The position numbers and the translations under genes are program-made. Source: DASRLE01 sp963825315 (GTDB lineage Bacteria; Verrucomicrobiota; Verrucomicrobiia; Limisphaerales; Palsa-1400). Taken from it: 64,000 bases of DNA. The stretch is taken from positions 620,001-684,000 of the forward strand of contig CAWGST010000005.1 in NCBI GenBank assembly GCA_963825315.1, read 5' to 3'. The first letter of the stretch is position 1; the number at the start of each line of letters is the position of its first letter. Positions 26,086 through 34,868 of the stretch are shown piece after piece. The notes below the pieces were generated by a model that saw only the letters and a program-made list of their open reading frames with translations, ran no database searches and was not told where the DNA came from.

Positions 26086-26241
26086 ATGGATGCGGCGGCG
26101 AATCAATTTGTGGAAAAACGCAGCAGACATTCCCACCGGCGCGGCCTTCGACATTCACAAGCACATGGAGCGACAGCGGGCAAAGCGGACGGCATCGCCG
26201 GAGAATCTCTTGCCACAGACAGAAAGTGCGAATACCAATTT

Positions 26242-26394
26242 CCTAGTATTACTCTGTTAAGTTGCGCAAACTGCGAGTGAAGAATGAAATGTGTTGAAAG
26301 AGCAAAATCCGGTCGCCCAATCGCGGTTTTCGTCAATGTTTATGGGCATTTCATGCTTTTTTTCCGATCTTATACTTAACAAAGTAATACTAGG
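26242..26394. mobile_element. 153-base MITE-like element with 21-base inverted repeats
   Basis: The ends 26242-26262 (CCTAGTATTACTCTGTTAAG) and 26374-26394 are reverse complements with one mismatch. The element has no gene of its own, but it supplies the last 45 codons and the stop of the truncated secreted-protein gene at 26257. No clear target duplication is seen. Confidence 0.65.
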
Positions 26395-26646
26395 GACCGA
26401 CCCTTTCACGTCGCAACGGAAACCCAACTGATAGGTCGTCCTGATAATTGTGCCATGAGGTTCGGGAGTTATGGTTTGCAATAGTTCGTTCGTTTCCAGG
26501 ACAGGCACTCCGCTCGTGCGGTTCCAGTTCGTGACGAAGATGCGCCGCTGCGGGGTTTCGTACTCGTTTGTGGCCTGCGCAAGGGCGCTCAATGATGTTG
26601 TCAGGATTACTGCGATTTGGATGAATATTCGTGGGTTCATTGTCAT
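26257..26646 (-). pseudogene. Truncated duplicate of the secreted protein at 26747, ending in a MITE
   Basis: The first 80 or so residues are nearly the same as those of the neighbouring gene (MTMNPRIFIQIAVILTTSLS and RIFVTNWNRTSGVPVLETNE, against MTMNSRIFIQIAVILTASLS and ...GVRVLETNE). Similarity ends near residue 78, and the last 45 residues come from the MITE-like element, so the mature domain is lost. It still has a signal peptide. It is the second, broken copy of a tandem duplication of about 765 bases. Confidence 0.7.
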
Positions 26647-26687
26647 GTGTGGTTACGGCACAATCTCACCGTTATAAATGTTGTTTG

Positions 26688-26740
26688 ACCACTCCGGCAT
26701 GGCGGGACAAGCAAGGGGACCACACACCGAAAGCGGTGCT
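26688..26740 (-). repeat. Duplicated 3' end of the large secreted-protein gene
   Basis: The sequence reads GPLACPAMPEWSNNIYNGEI then stop on the minus strand, matching the end of the gene at 27416 (...PEWSNIIHNGEIVS). It shows that the tandem duplication began inside the large gene. Confidence 0.75.
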
Positions 26741-26746
26741 GTCGCC

Positions 26747-27409
26747 TCACGGTGCTGGAACATTTGTCTTCAGCGGAAGAGTCAGTTTTACAGGTGGCAA
26801 GTTGCTAAGAATGAAAGTCTGAATGTTTGAGTTGCTGGACCAGCACATTTGAGGAATCATCACAAGTTCGTATATGCCATCATGTTCGACATTAAACACA
26901 TCATCAATGTCGAAGTGAACCAGTTCCTGAAAGACATTCGTGCCAGAGAAACGCAAAACATGAAAACCATCGGGTGGGAACTTGATCTGCGTAGTTGATT
27001 TTCCGAAGCGACTGCCGTCTTTCGTGAAGCTCACCTCGGCCCCTTGCTGGTCTAGAAGTGAAACTTTGAAAACGTTGTAAGAGTGGCGAGGTATGATCCA
27101 GTGCGGGAAGTTTGTGGAGCGAGGACCCGCAACGTGAGCGAGTACGGAACCGTTCGTAGGAAACCCCCGCTCATCCCAACGGTAACCCATCCGATAGGTC
27201 GTCCTGATAATTGTGCCATGCGGCTCGGGTGTTATGGTTTGTAATAGTTCGTTCGTTTCCAGGACACGCACTCCGCTGGTGCGGTTCCAGTTCGTGACGA
27301 AGATGCGCCCCTGCGGGGTTTCGTTCTCGTTTGTGGCCTGCGCAAGGGCGCTCAATGATGCTGTCAGGATTACTGCGATTTGGATGAATATTCGTGAGTT
27401 CATTGTCAA
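26747..27409 (-). CDS. Secreted protein of unknown function
   Basis: A 220-residue protein with a signal peptide (MTMNSRIFIQIAVILTASLSALAQ). The remainder is predicted mostly beta: blocks such as SYNVFKVSLLDQQGAEVSF, FPPDGFHVLRFSGTNVFQELVHFDI and GIYELVMIPQMCW. I do not recognise a family. It starts six bases before the end of the preceding large secreted protein gene on the same strand, so both are co-expressed. The next gene downstream is a truncated copy of this one. Confidence 0.6.
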   Translation of the reverse strand: MTMNSRIFIQIAVILTASLSALAQATNENETPQGRIFVTNWNRTSGVRVLETNELLQTITPEPHGTIIRTTYRMGYRWDERGFPTNGSVLAHVAGPRSTNFPHWIIPRHSYNVFKVSLLDQQGAEVSFTKDGSRFGKSTTQIKFPPDGFHVLRFSGTNVFQELVHFDIDDVFNVEHDGIYELVMIPQMCWSSNSNIQTFILSNLPPVKLTLPLKTNVPAP

Positions 27410-27415
27410 GTGCGG

Positions 27416-30400
27416 TTACGACACAATCTCACCGTTATGAATGATGTTTGACCACTCCGGCATGGCGGGACAAGCAAGGGGACCAGAGAGCGTAGGCGGT
27501 GGCGCGGTGAATTCCCAGGGATCAAGCTGCCCGGTTGCCGTCCAAAACCAGTCCATTTCACACAAGGCGACCCAAACACTAGTCGCCGTTGGCTTGGGTT
27601 GAAAAATCAGATAAGTCTTGAAGTTGTCATTAACCGACACGAAATTCATTCCGGCGAAAGAAGGCTGATCATCGAAGTATAGCAACGTGCCCGAAAGAGC
27701 TTTGGCACTCACTTCAACCGGGTCCGAATAAGGATAACTGTTATCGAGCCAGTAGCCGCCGGTAATTTCAGGATTGGGCAGATCGCTCCAACGATCGGCA
27801 TTAATTAATTGTACGTAAGCGGCCTGCCCATCGAAATCGCTACTGATGATGAGCTTGAAGTTCATTTCGTTGGCGGTGAGCGCTACTGTGCATCCAGGTG
27901 AGTTATTCGTGAACGTTGATCCATAAGGTAGGTCAGCAAATGGTTCTGCAGTGCCTACGGCAGGCTGGTAAATTGCGAATTGCCCGAGCGCGGCGAGGGA
28001 GACAATATGTCCGTTTGGGGCGACCAGGCTAATACCCACGCTGATGGTGCCGCCAGTGCCGTTCACGTACCAATTCGTGATGGCGCTATTGGTGGTCACG
28101 AGCAGGGTTGGATCGTCCGTGTAGCTCGCACATCCCGCTGAATTTACCGTTGAGGAATTTACAAAGTTGCCCGGAGGTGTCCACTGGTAAAGAATATTGG
28201 TTATGCCCAACTGGGACAACGACGGGCTGAACTTTACGGAGAACGCGATTTGCTGGCCCACACAGAATGTCGCGTCCGAAACCACCGTCTGCGGGTCCAA
28301 AACAACATCATTGGCAACGATTTGGGGTTGATATCTGACAGGCGCGTCGTCAGGGAGGAAGTTGCAAGGAAGAGGTGACAGAGGCGTAATATCCACCGGC
28401 GGTGAATTGTCGGGTAGCGCCAGATAAAAAGTGTTGTTAGTATCGGGATGTTGTCCGGCGACCGACACTTGATCGGGGGTGAAAGAAGGGCCGGTATTTT
28501 CGGGCATGGCTTCGAATTCCGGCCTTGACGGCCAAGTGGCCAGATGAAAGGTCCACAGATTAATTTGGCCGGGCGATGCTTTGCCTTCAGTGTAAAGCGC
28601 CCATCGACTGCTGAGATTTAAATTATCGACAGTTTGGCAACCACCGTAGCAGGAGGTGTACTGCCCGCTGGCCTCTTCACCAACAAATGGGAATCCGCCG
28701 CCCAGGTCTGGGCTGACGGACTGCGGCCCCGTCCCGCATGGCGTCCCGCATGTCGTAATATTTGTGAAAACCCCGGTATTGTTGCAATCCCAAGCACCAG
28801 CAGTGTAAAGGTATTCATTGTCGCATGGATTGTATGGATTGTAATAACCGGATGAACAAAAGGTACGCAGCACGTTTCCAGGCTGGTTATATGCCCAATT
28901 GATATCCCATACCGCACTTGAAGTGCCACCGCCACAGGGCGGACAGGTCTCCGTGCAGGAGATTCGATATTCTTGTGGACCAATCACAGGCGGTTTCGAC
29001 TGGTCCCAGGATATTTGCGTTGAAGGCGCATTGGTCGAAGGGTCTGCATCCGACGAAAGGGCATCGGACTGTTGGCTGCTTGGACCGGCCACGACTGTGA
29101 CGGTTGCCGTTCCGCCAGTTCCAACTGGCACGTTATCGGCCAACCATTGGCCGAACGTGTTTGTGGACGCTTGCACACCGTTTACCCAGATTGGCCCACT
29201 ATATCCACTGAAATTGCCAGTTATCCTCGCTGTCGGTGCCGAAGGATCATACAAGTGGACTGAATAAAGGCTTAATGAGATCGTGCTTTGCGTCACGGCC
29301 AGACTGGCGGACGCACTGTAACCCGCCCCATTGACGGCGGTCACATTGACAACAGTCGTCCCTGCGGCGAGCGGAACACCCTCAATCCAAAACGCGCCGT
29401 CAGCCTCCACGAACGCCGTCAGAGTGGCAGTGATGTTTGCATTGCTCACTACGGCGCTCACCGTCGCGAAGGGACCGCCAACCACGCCGCGCACGGGGAA
29501 AGAGGAGCCGCTGATTGAAGCGTTATTCGGAGGCCAGGCGATGCTGAGAGCAGGCGGGTTTGTATTGGGGCTGGGGTCAAAGACATAGACCAGGTTGGTT
29601 GAGCCTTCATTTCCAGCGAGATCGGTTGCATGCACGGTGACGATATTTGTCCCTTCTGTGAGCATGATGTCAAAACACTCAAAGGCATCGTTCGTGAACT
29701 CAAAGTTGTTCGGGTCGTACGTTGCTCCCGTGATATACCCAGAGACATTACTCAAAGCAATATAAGCGTTGTTCAGATCATAGCTGACACTGGCCAGCCC
29801 GCTCGGACTGTAGCCCTGGATTGAAATCAGCGGCTGAGGAACCGGTCCAACGGCAGGATTTGTGACGATCAACGCGGGCGGCGTGAGAACAAGCTTGAGC
29901 TGAGTTTGCTCCCATGTCTGTTGCGCATTCTGCGGCAAACCTCTCAACCCCACCGAAACTGTATGCCAGCCTTCCACGCTGCCCAGATTCACAACAATGT
30001 TCGAGTTGTAACGCGTCCAATTGGCATTGGAATAGTCCGAGCTGTCCACAAGCGCAGCCATATAGGAGGGAACGCCGTTCGCAACGCTTATCTGGACTGT
30101 CGCGCTGCTCGTGTTCAAGTCTCGGTTCGTCATGCTCAACGAAAAATAAATAACATTGGGGTCGTTTCCATCGAGATAGTCGCTCAGAAGGGTGTTGCCA
30201 ATTGAATCCAGATCCGAATCCAGCAAATTCACCGTGCCGAAGTATTTCCAAAACCAGTACTGAGGAGTCTGATTCCCATCGGAAGTGATCCCCGTCCAAT
30301 CCCGCGCCCCGAAGAAAAGATTGTTCGTGCGATCTTGCATTTCCACAGTGAATGGCGTCCAGGTCTGATTGGTGACCGGCCAGACTTCCTGTTCGATGGT

Positions 30401-31042
30401 CCAAGAAACAGGATTAGTCAACGAAGTGGCGATCCACACTTCATAGACCATGTCCGTCGCGTTATTCAGGGCCAATGAGACGGTGCCGTTGGTGATGCCG
30501 GTAATTTGCATCCATAGCCCGTTCGTCGCCAAGAGACTGCCAGACCAGGAAACTCCGCCACCGGATGAATTCGTGCCGCCGCCGCCACCGCCGGGCGGCG
30601 AAGGGGCGCCGCTGTCATCCATGGAACGTGCCCCTTGAGCACCGCCCCGTAGCCAAGCCCCTCCCCGTGCTGAATAATCAACCGAACTGTCATCGATCAA
30701 GAAGTTGCCTTGGCCGAGTGAATAAACCGGCAAATCCGGAAGCCAGTCAAAAGGTGTCGGCGGAAAATTTTGAGTGGAATAAAATATGCCGGTTTGCGGT
30801 ATTGCTTCAGGCGGGAGTGGCGATACCGAACCCGCGCCAGCAGCCGCGAGCAGCGCGGCAATGGTTTCCGGCGCGGCACCGCTCGGCACTGGCGATGGCG
30901 TTTCTGTCTGAGCGCGTGAGGACAAGCTGAATCCAAGAAGAATCGCCAGCGCAATGGCTTGCCAAGCTGCCATATCCGTGACGTGAACACCGAAGCACCC
31001 CAGGAATTTTCGTTTGACCGTCTTATTATCAGGAGAGTTCAT
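27416..31042 (-). CDS. Large secreted protein with Ig-like domains
   Basis: A 1208-residue protein with a signal peptide (hydrophobic run AIALAILLGFSLSSRAQ) and a Pro/Ala-rich and Gly-rich linker (PSPPGGGGGGTNSSGGG). The middle region contains beta-sandwich repeats of the bacterial Ig type, for example the segments starting PPALSIAWPPNNASISGSSF and the block ending AGTTVVNVTAVNGAG. The protein is rich in Thr, Ser, Asn and Pro and has a Cys-rich part near residue 690-780 (SCTETCPPCGGGTS). Such proteins in Verrucomicrobiota are surface or matrix components; the ligand is unknown. Starts at 31042 or 30973 are both possible. The end of this gene is duplicated downstream. Confidence 0.65.
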   Translation of the reverse strand: MNSPDNKTVKRKFLGCFGVHVTDMAAWQAIALAILLGFSLSSRAQTETPSPVPSGAAPETIAALLAAAGAGSVSPLPPEAIPQTGIFYSTQNFPPTPFDWLPDLPVYSLGQGNFLIDDSSVDYSARGGAWLRGGAQGARSMDDSGAPSPPGGGGGGTNSSGGGVSWSGSLLATNGLWMQITGITNGTVSLALNNATDMVYEVWIATSLTNPVSWTIEQEVWPVTNQTWTPFTVEMQDRTNNLFFGARDWTGITSDGNQTPQYWFWKYFGTVNLLDSDLDSIGNTLLSDYLDGNDPNVIYFSLSMTNRDLNTSSATVQISVANGVPSYMAALVDSSDYSNANWTRYNSNIVVNLGSVEGWHTVSVGLRGLPQNAQQTWEQTQLKLVLTPPALIVTNPAVGPVPQPLISIQGYSPSGLASVSYDLNNAYIALSNVSGYITGATYDPNNFEFTNDAFECFDIMLTEGTNIVTVHATDLAGNEGSTNLVYVFDPSPNTNPPALSIAWPPNNASISGSSFPVRGVVGGPFATVSAVVSNANITATLTAFVEADGAFWIEGVPLAAGTTVVNVTAVNGAGYSASASLAVTQSTISLSLYSVHLYDPSAPTARITGNFSGYSGPIWVNGVQASTNTFGQWLADNVPVGTGGTATVTVVAGPSSQQSDALSSDADPSTNAPSTQISWDQSKPPVIGPQEYRISCTETCPPCGGGTSSAVWDINWAYNQPGNVLRTFCSSGYYNPYNPCDNEYLYTAGAWDCNNTGVFTNITTCGTPCGTGPQSVSPDLGGGFPFVGEEASGQYTSCYGGCQTVDNLNLSSRWALYTEGKASPGQINLWTFHLATWPSRPEFEAMPENTGPSFTPDQVSVAGQHPDTNNTFYLALPDNSPPVDITPLSPLPCNFLPDDAPVRYQPQIVANDVVLDPQTVVSDATFCVGQQIAFSVKFSPSLSQLGITNILYQWTPPGNFVNSSTVNSAGCASYTDDPTLLVTTNSAITNWYVNGTGGTISVGISLVAPNGHIVSLAALGQFAIYQPAVGTAEPFADLPYGSTFTNNSPGCTVALTANEMNFKLIISSDFDGQAAYVQLINADRWSDLPNPEITGGYWLDNSYPYSDPVEVSAKALSGTLLYFDDQPSFAGMNFVSVNDNFKTYLIFQPKPTATSVWVALCEMDWFWTATGQLDPWEFTAPPPTLSGPLACPAMPEWSNIIHNGEIVS

Positions 31043-31464
31043 CAGACTTCACTTTTATAAATTGTTCAGTCCAAATTCCGAGAAACGCCCTCTTATGGTG
31101 TTGCGTACCGGAAGATGCAACCCCTTTTTTGTCTTTTTCGTCTCTTTTTTTGCCGTTCTCCTCAGTCAAGCGCAAAAAAATCTGACGCAAAGCCGACTTT
31201 AGGCTTTTTCAAGCAGCGCTTCCCAAGAGGAACACAGTGCCCGTTGAATGCGAATGAACGTTGTGTACAGGATGTCCACTCGGCCTGCCTCGATTTTTTG
31301 AATCGTCCGTAAAGGCGTAACATTTCAACATTGTGATGATTTGGGGTCATGGCGGCCTGCTGTTGAGAAATGGTCCCGTCCCCGGCGGATGCCGCGCTTC
31401 ATGGGAAATGCCAAAGGCTGATCCGCCGTCGCTGCGCTATGGCGCGACAAGAGGCTAAAGGCTA
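31043..31464. other. Intergenic region before the IS630 element
   Basis: No gene is visible over about 420 bases. It includes a short palindromic word near 31421-31450 (CCGCCGTCGCTGCGCTATGG) of the type seen elsewhere in the window. Confidence 0.4.
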
Positions 31465-31471
31465 GAGCGTT

Positions 31472-31996
31472 TTAAATAAAACTGTAGCCACAAGAGGCAA
31501 ACCAGTTCATGGCATCCCGGGGCGTGATACTCTGCAAAGCTGAAGCAATCGCCTGGAGCAGAGCGGGCTGCGTGCGGGCCTCGGCTGTACGCAGGTGGGA
31601 TTTGACTTTGCTCCACATTTGCTCGATGGGATTGAGGTCTGGGGAATAGGCTGGAAGGAAGAGGATTTGGGCTCCAGCCTGCGCGATCAGCGAAAGGGTC
31701 GGCTCACTTTTATGCGGGGAGAGGTTATCCATGATGACCACATCTCCGGCGCGCAGCGTCGGGCACAAGACATGGCCGACATAGACCCGGAAAACCTCCG
31801 TATCGGTGGCCCCCTCGATGGTCATGCAGGCGGTGGCACCGTCCAGGCGGATGGCGCCGATCATGGTCGTGGTTTGCCAATGGCCCTGCGGACATTGGGC
31901 GTGGACACGCTGACCCCGCAGGGCGCGCCCGCGCAGGCGGGTCAGATTGGTTTTGGCACCCGATTCGTCCAGGAAAATCAGTTTGGCCGGGTCCAA
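31472..31996 (-). CDS. IS630 transposase, catalytic part (second frame)
   Basis: A 174-residue DDE catalytic domain. The acidic residues are visible at LIFLDESGAKTN (first Asp), VVIMDNLSPHKS (second Asp) and PAYSPDLNPIEQMWSKVK (Glu). It would be made as a fusion with the N-terminal frame by a -1 ribosomal frameshift in the 19-base overlap at 31978-31996; a TTG at 31996 could also start a shorter protein. Frameshifting is usual in this IS family. Confidence 0.85.
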   Translation of the reverse strand: MDPAKLIFLDESGAKTNLTRLRGRALRGQRVHAQCPQGHWQTTTMIGAIRLDGATACMTIEGATDTEVFRVYVGHVLCPTLRAGDVVIMDNLSPHKSEPTLSLIAQAGAQILFLPAYSPDLNPIEQMWSKVKSHLRTAEARTQPALLQAIASALQSITPRDAMNWFASCGYSFI

Positions 31997-32409
31997 ACCG
32001 CCTTGCCGACGCCGCCAGGCGCGGCGCGCCCGCGCAATGTCCGGACGGTCTTGCTCGCTGGCATGGAGTGTCTTTTTTTATATGTCAGCCCCATCTTCGC
32101 CAGAACGTAGTGGATGGCGGGCAGAGAACAGTCCAGTTCCAAGCCGGCGCGCAGCTCTTTCAAGGTCAGGTCGGGCTTCTGATTCAATAGAGTCCGCATC
32201 TGGCGCTGATGGGCCGCCAGGATCATCGGCTTGCGCCCGGAGAAACGGTGGCGCGGACCGATCTCCCCGGTCCGTCGGCGTTGTTGCAAGAGCTTCTTGA
32301 CCAGGCCCAGCGAAACCCGGTAACGATCGCCGACCTCCACGCGAGTCCCCTCTTCAAGGTCATAGGAAGCCAAAATCCGTTCGCGCAGGTCCAACGATAA
32401 AGTTCGCAT
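31978..32409 (-). CDS. IS630 transposase, N-terminal DNA-binding part (first frame)
   Basis: About 143 residues starting at ATG 32409 (MRTLSLDLRERILASYDLEE). It has two helix-turn-helix units, for example GDRYRVSLGLVKKLLQQRR and LTLKELRAGLELDCSLPAIHYVLAKMG, which bind the inverted repeats. The frame ends at 31978 after KAVWTRPN. It continues into the catalytic frame by frameshift. Confidence 0.8.
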   Translation of the reverse strand: MRTLSLDLRERILASYDLEEGTRVEVGDRYRVSLGLVKKLLQQRRRTGEIGPRHRFSGRKPMILAAHQRQMRTLLNQKPDLTLKELRAGLELDCSLPAIHYVLAKMGLTYKKRHSMPASKTVRTLRGRAAPGGVGKAVWTRPN

Positions 32410-32603
32410 GAACTGCCTATACCACAGGCCCAACGGAATGGCTACAGTTTTATTTAAAACGCTCTAAAGGGGAGAAACCCCTATACATCTCTCCCGCAAG
32501 AATGGGGCGGCGAAGAATTTTGTCTCACACCCAAAAAGTTAAAAGCGGCTCACGCCTTCAAACTTTTATTGCAATTTGTCTGGCAAATTTCCGTGGCAGC
32601 CAA

Positions 32604-33092
32604 TCAAGACGCGTGCCGTTGCCGGTCTCGCGCCAGCGCCGCATCAAGAAGATCGGGCGACACAAAAAAGTTGGTCCTGTCGAGCTTGGTGACTGTGGTG
32701 GGCAAATCAATAAATCCTGTTTCCGCCATCTTTTCCAAGATGCCGATTGTGCCAATAACCGCCAACCCAAGCCGCCGAGCGGCAGCACGACCATCCAAAT
32801 CATCCATCAAAACAGCCGGCGTCTTTGTTTCCAACGCCAATTGCAAGGCCGCCGCCTCTCCTTTGTGCAGGCCAGCCATGGGTTGGAAGTGAATCACCGG
32901 CTCGATTTTCAACCAATCCGGCGGCTTCTCTATCCAATCCTTCACCTTTGTGGGAGTAGAACCATGCAGCAACTCATCGCAGACCACGGGAGGAATCAAG
33001 ATGCGCTCAAACAATCCCGGCAGCATCCCAGCACAGTCAACAAGAATTAGATAATGAAGCGGACCGGCATCGGCAACGATGATGCCGCTCAT
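32604..33092 (-). CDS. DUF3368 PIN-domain toxin
   Basis: A 162-residue putative ribonuclease. The PIN acidic residues are visible as IVADAGPLHYL (first Asp), PVVCDELLHG (second), HKGEAAALQLALE (Glu) and AVLMDDLDGRAAARRLGL (last Asp pair), the DUF3368 pattern. PIN toxins cut RNA and are held inactive by the antitoxin. The start overlaps the stop of the UPF0175 antitoxin gene by four bases. The IS630 element lies 140 bases downstream. Confidence 0.8.
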   Translation of the reverse strand: MSGIIVADAGPLHYLILVDCAGMLPGLFERILIPPVVCDELLHGSTPTKVKDWIEKPPDWLKIEPVIHFQPMAGLHKGEAAALQLALETKTPAVLMDDLDGRAAARRLGLAVIGTIGILEKMAETGFIDLPTTVTKLDRTNFFVSPDLLDAALARDRQRHAS

Positions 33093-33358
33093 TGCGTTGC
33101 CAGCCTCCGCAGTGTCGCAAAGTCGTCGGAGAATTCCTCACTCTCGCAGGCGCGATAAGCTTGGGCGTTCTTCAAGAAGGCGTCGGTTTGCCAGCGGTCC
33201 AGGCCAAGCATTTCACCCACCTGGGCGTGGCTGATCTTGCCCACGCGATATGCCTGGCTGACCATCGCTTCAAATGCCCGGCGCGGCAAATCGGATGCAC
33301 TGGCCCCGATCGCCTCGATCAGATCGTCCGGCACTGAAATTTCAAAAGTCGCAGCCAT
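33089..33358 (-). CDS. UPF0175-family antitoxin
   Basis: An 89-residue protein with the UPF0175 pattern: FEISVPDDLIEAIGASASDLPRRAFEAMVSQAYRVGKISHAQVGEMLGLDRWQTDAFLK. The last part is a helix-turn-helix-like segment by which the protein would bind its own promoter. It is the first gene of a toxin-antitoxin pair and overlaps the toxin start (ATGA). Such pairs with DUF3368 PIN toxins are common in bacteria and cyanobacteria. Confidence 0.85.
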   Translation of the reverse strand: MAATFEISVPDDLIEAIGASASDLPRRAFEAMVSQAYRVGKISHAQVGEMLGLDRWQTDAFLKNAQAYRACESEEFSDDFATLRRLATQ

Positions 33359-33428
33359 ACATTGATTTTATAGAGAAACTTACTACAAGCAAGCCGTTTT
33401 GTCGCGCCGGAAAAAGTTAAAAAGCGGC

Positions 33429-34607
33429 TCACGCCTTCAGGACCGTTGCGCCGGCGGCGGGACGGGAAACAAACAGGGCCGCCTCAATCCCGGTTTTCCG
33501 CTGGTAATCCGCGCCGATTTTCTTGGTGATGGAATCAACGGCGTCCGTTTTGACGAGCGCCACGGTGCAACCGCCAAATCCGCCGCCCGTCATGCGGCAT
33601 CCATAAACCCCGCCGTTCGAGTCGATGCCCCGGGCGATTTCAACGACCGCATCCGATTCCGCGCAACTGACTTCGTAATCGTCGCGCAGGGAATAATGGC
33701 TGGCATACATCAACTCTCCCGCCTTGGTCCAGTTGGAGGCCCGGATTTCCCGCGCGGCCTGCGTCGCGCGCCCAATCTCTCCGATCACATGGCGCGCCCG
33801 CCGGAACACGACGTCTTCCATGCGGCTTTTGGCCTGCTCGAGCATGAGAGAGGTCGCATCACGCAGGGAGGAAATGCCGAGGGCTTTTGCGGCCGCTTCG
33901 CATTGGGCGCGGCGCGCGGCGTATTGGCCGCTGCCCAACTCATGCTTGACGTTGGTGTTGGTCACGAGCAACGCGACGGATGGATCGCGCATCGGCACCA
34001 ATTCGGTCCGGTGCGAACGGCAATCCAGCAGCAACAGATGGTCCTTCCGGCCCATCACGGAAATAAACTGGTCCATGATGCCGCAAGGCACGCCTGCGTA
34101 TTGATGCTCGGCCTGCTGGCAAAGCAGCGCCTTGTCAACCGGCTCAAGCGTCCGCCCGGTCATCGCCTCCAACAGGGTCGCCGTCGCCACCTCCAGCGCC
34201 GCGCTGCTGGACAATCCCGCCCCCAGCGGCACTGTCGAGTGGATCACGGCGTCGAATCCGCCCGGCGAGATGCCCCGCGCCAGAAAGCCGGCGAGAACGC
34301 CCGCCGGGTAATTGGCCCATGCGCCTTTGGGGAAAGGGTGCAGAGGCCCGGTGAGATCAATGACCACCGGCTCGGCATTCGTCCCGGTCGAGCACAATTG
34401 CACGCGCGGCGCCGCCCCGGCGGAGGGAGCGGCGGCGATGACGGTGTAACGCTCAATGGCCATGGGCAGGACGAAGCCCTCGTTGTAGTCGGTGTGTTCG
34501 CCGATGACATTGACGCGGCCCGGGGCGGCTGCAATCCAGCGTGGAGAGCGACCGTAGATTCCGGCAAACTGGGCGGCGGTGGATTTGCTGAGTTTGGTTA
34601 ATGTCAT
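33429..34607 (-). CDS. galK: Galactokinase
   Basis: About 392 residues from ATG 34607 (MTLTKLSKSTAAQF). The galactokinase signature GRVNVIGEHTDYNEGFVLP, the GHMP ATP-binding motif PLGAGLSSSAALEVA and the C-terminal motif YGCRMTGGGFGGCTVAL are all present. It phosphorylates galactose at C1, the first step of the Leloir pathway. An upstream start at 34691 would add a low-complexity leader and is less likely. The gene follows a small membrane protein and a sodium:solute symporter in the same direction, so it is the last gene of a sugar uptake operon. Confidence 0.9.
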   Translation of the reverse strand: MTLTKLSKSTAAQFAGIYGRSPRWIAAAPGRVNVIGEHTDYNEGFVLPMAIERYTVIAAAPSAGAAPRVQLCSTGTNAEPVVIDLTGPLHPFPKGAWANYPAGVLAGFLARGISPGGFDAVIHSTVPLGAGLSSSAALEVATATLLEAMTGRTLEPVDKALLCQQAEHQYAGVPCGIMDQFISVMGRKDHLLLLDCRSHRTELVPMRDPSVALLVTNTNVKHELGSGQYAARRAQCEAAAKALGISSLRDATSLMLEQAKSRMEDVVFRRARHVIGEIGRATQAAREIRASNWTKAGELMYASHYSLRDDYEVSCAESDAVVEIARGIDSNGGVYGCRMTGGGFGGCTVALVKTDAVDSITKKIGADYQRKTGIEAALFVSRPAAGATVLKA

Positions 34608-34608
34608 G

Positions 34609-34842
34609 CTAAAGCTTGCCGGCGGCGGCAGGTTGGCCGGCCCCGGCTCTGCCGCGCCAGGCGAGGATGAGCATGATGGCGCCGAAGACAAGCAGCACCA
34701 ATCCCCAGCAGAGGTTGATGTTGATGTCGAGGGAGCGTTTGTACAGTTCGGCGTCCGAACTGGTCATCGCGCCGTAGCCGGTCAAGAGCGCGCCGATGAG
34801 GGAGAACATGAGGCCAATTGGCCAGCGAATATCAAGACCCAT
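34609..34842 (-). CDS. Small two-helix membrane protein
   Basis: A 77-residue protein with two hydrophobic segments (about residues 8-25, PIGLMFSLIGALLTGYGA, and 46-62, LVLLVFGAIMLILAW). It lies between the symporter and galK with a gap of one base to galK, so it is part of that operon and is probably a small partner of the transporter. No motif gives a biochemical function. Confidence 0.65.
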   Translation of the reverse strand: MGLDIRWPIGLMFSLIGALLTGYGAMTSSDAELYKRSLDININLCWGLVLLVFGAIMLILAWRGRAGAGQPAAAGKL

Positions 34843-34868
34843 AAGTTTTTGCGCCTTTCGTTTTGAGG

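Larger units (their letters stand above)
25321..26241. other. Repeat-rich intergenic region
   Basis: No intact gene is visible over about 920 bases. It holds a 49-base imperfect direct repeat (25366-25414 and 25569-25617), a short TTAGGA tandem run at about 25543-25570, and a cluster of CCCGTAAC words between 25600 and 25690. A PIN-toxin-like gene end at 25970-26085 is described separately. Confidence 0.5.
31465..32464 (-). mobile_element. IS630-family insertion sequence, complete
   Basis: Exactly 1000 bases, with perfect 26-base inverted repeats beginning GAGCGTTTTAAATAAAACTG at 31465 and the reverse complement ending at 32464. It is flanked by TA on both sides (31463-31464 and 32465-32466), the normal IS630/Tc1 target. 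The transposase is in two overlapping frames. The stop codon of the second frame is inside the left inverted repeat. Confidence 0.9.

Noticed and set aside
33399..34601. 400-codon open frame on the plus strand
   Set aside because: It is antisense to galactokinase, whose three signature motifs are intact.
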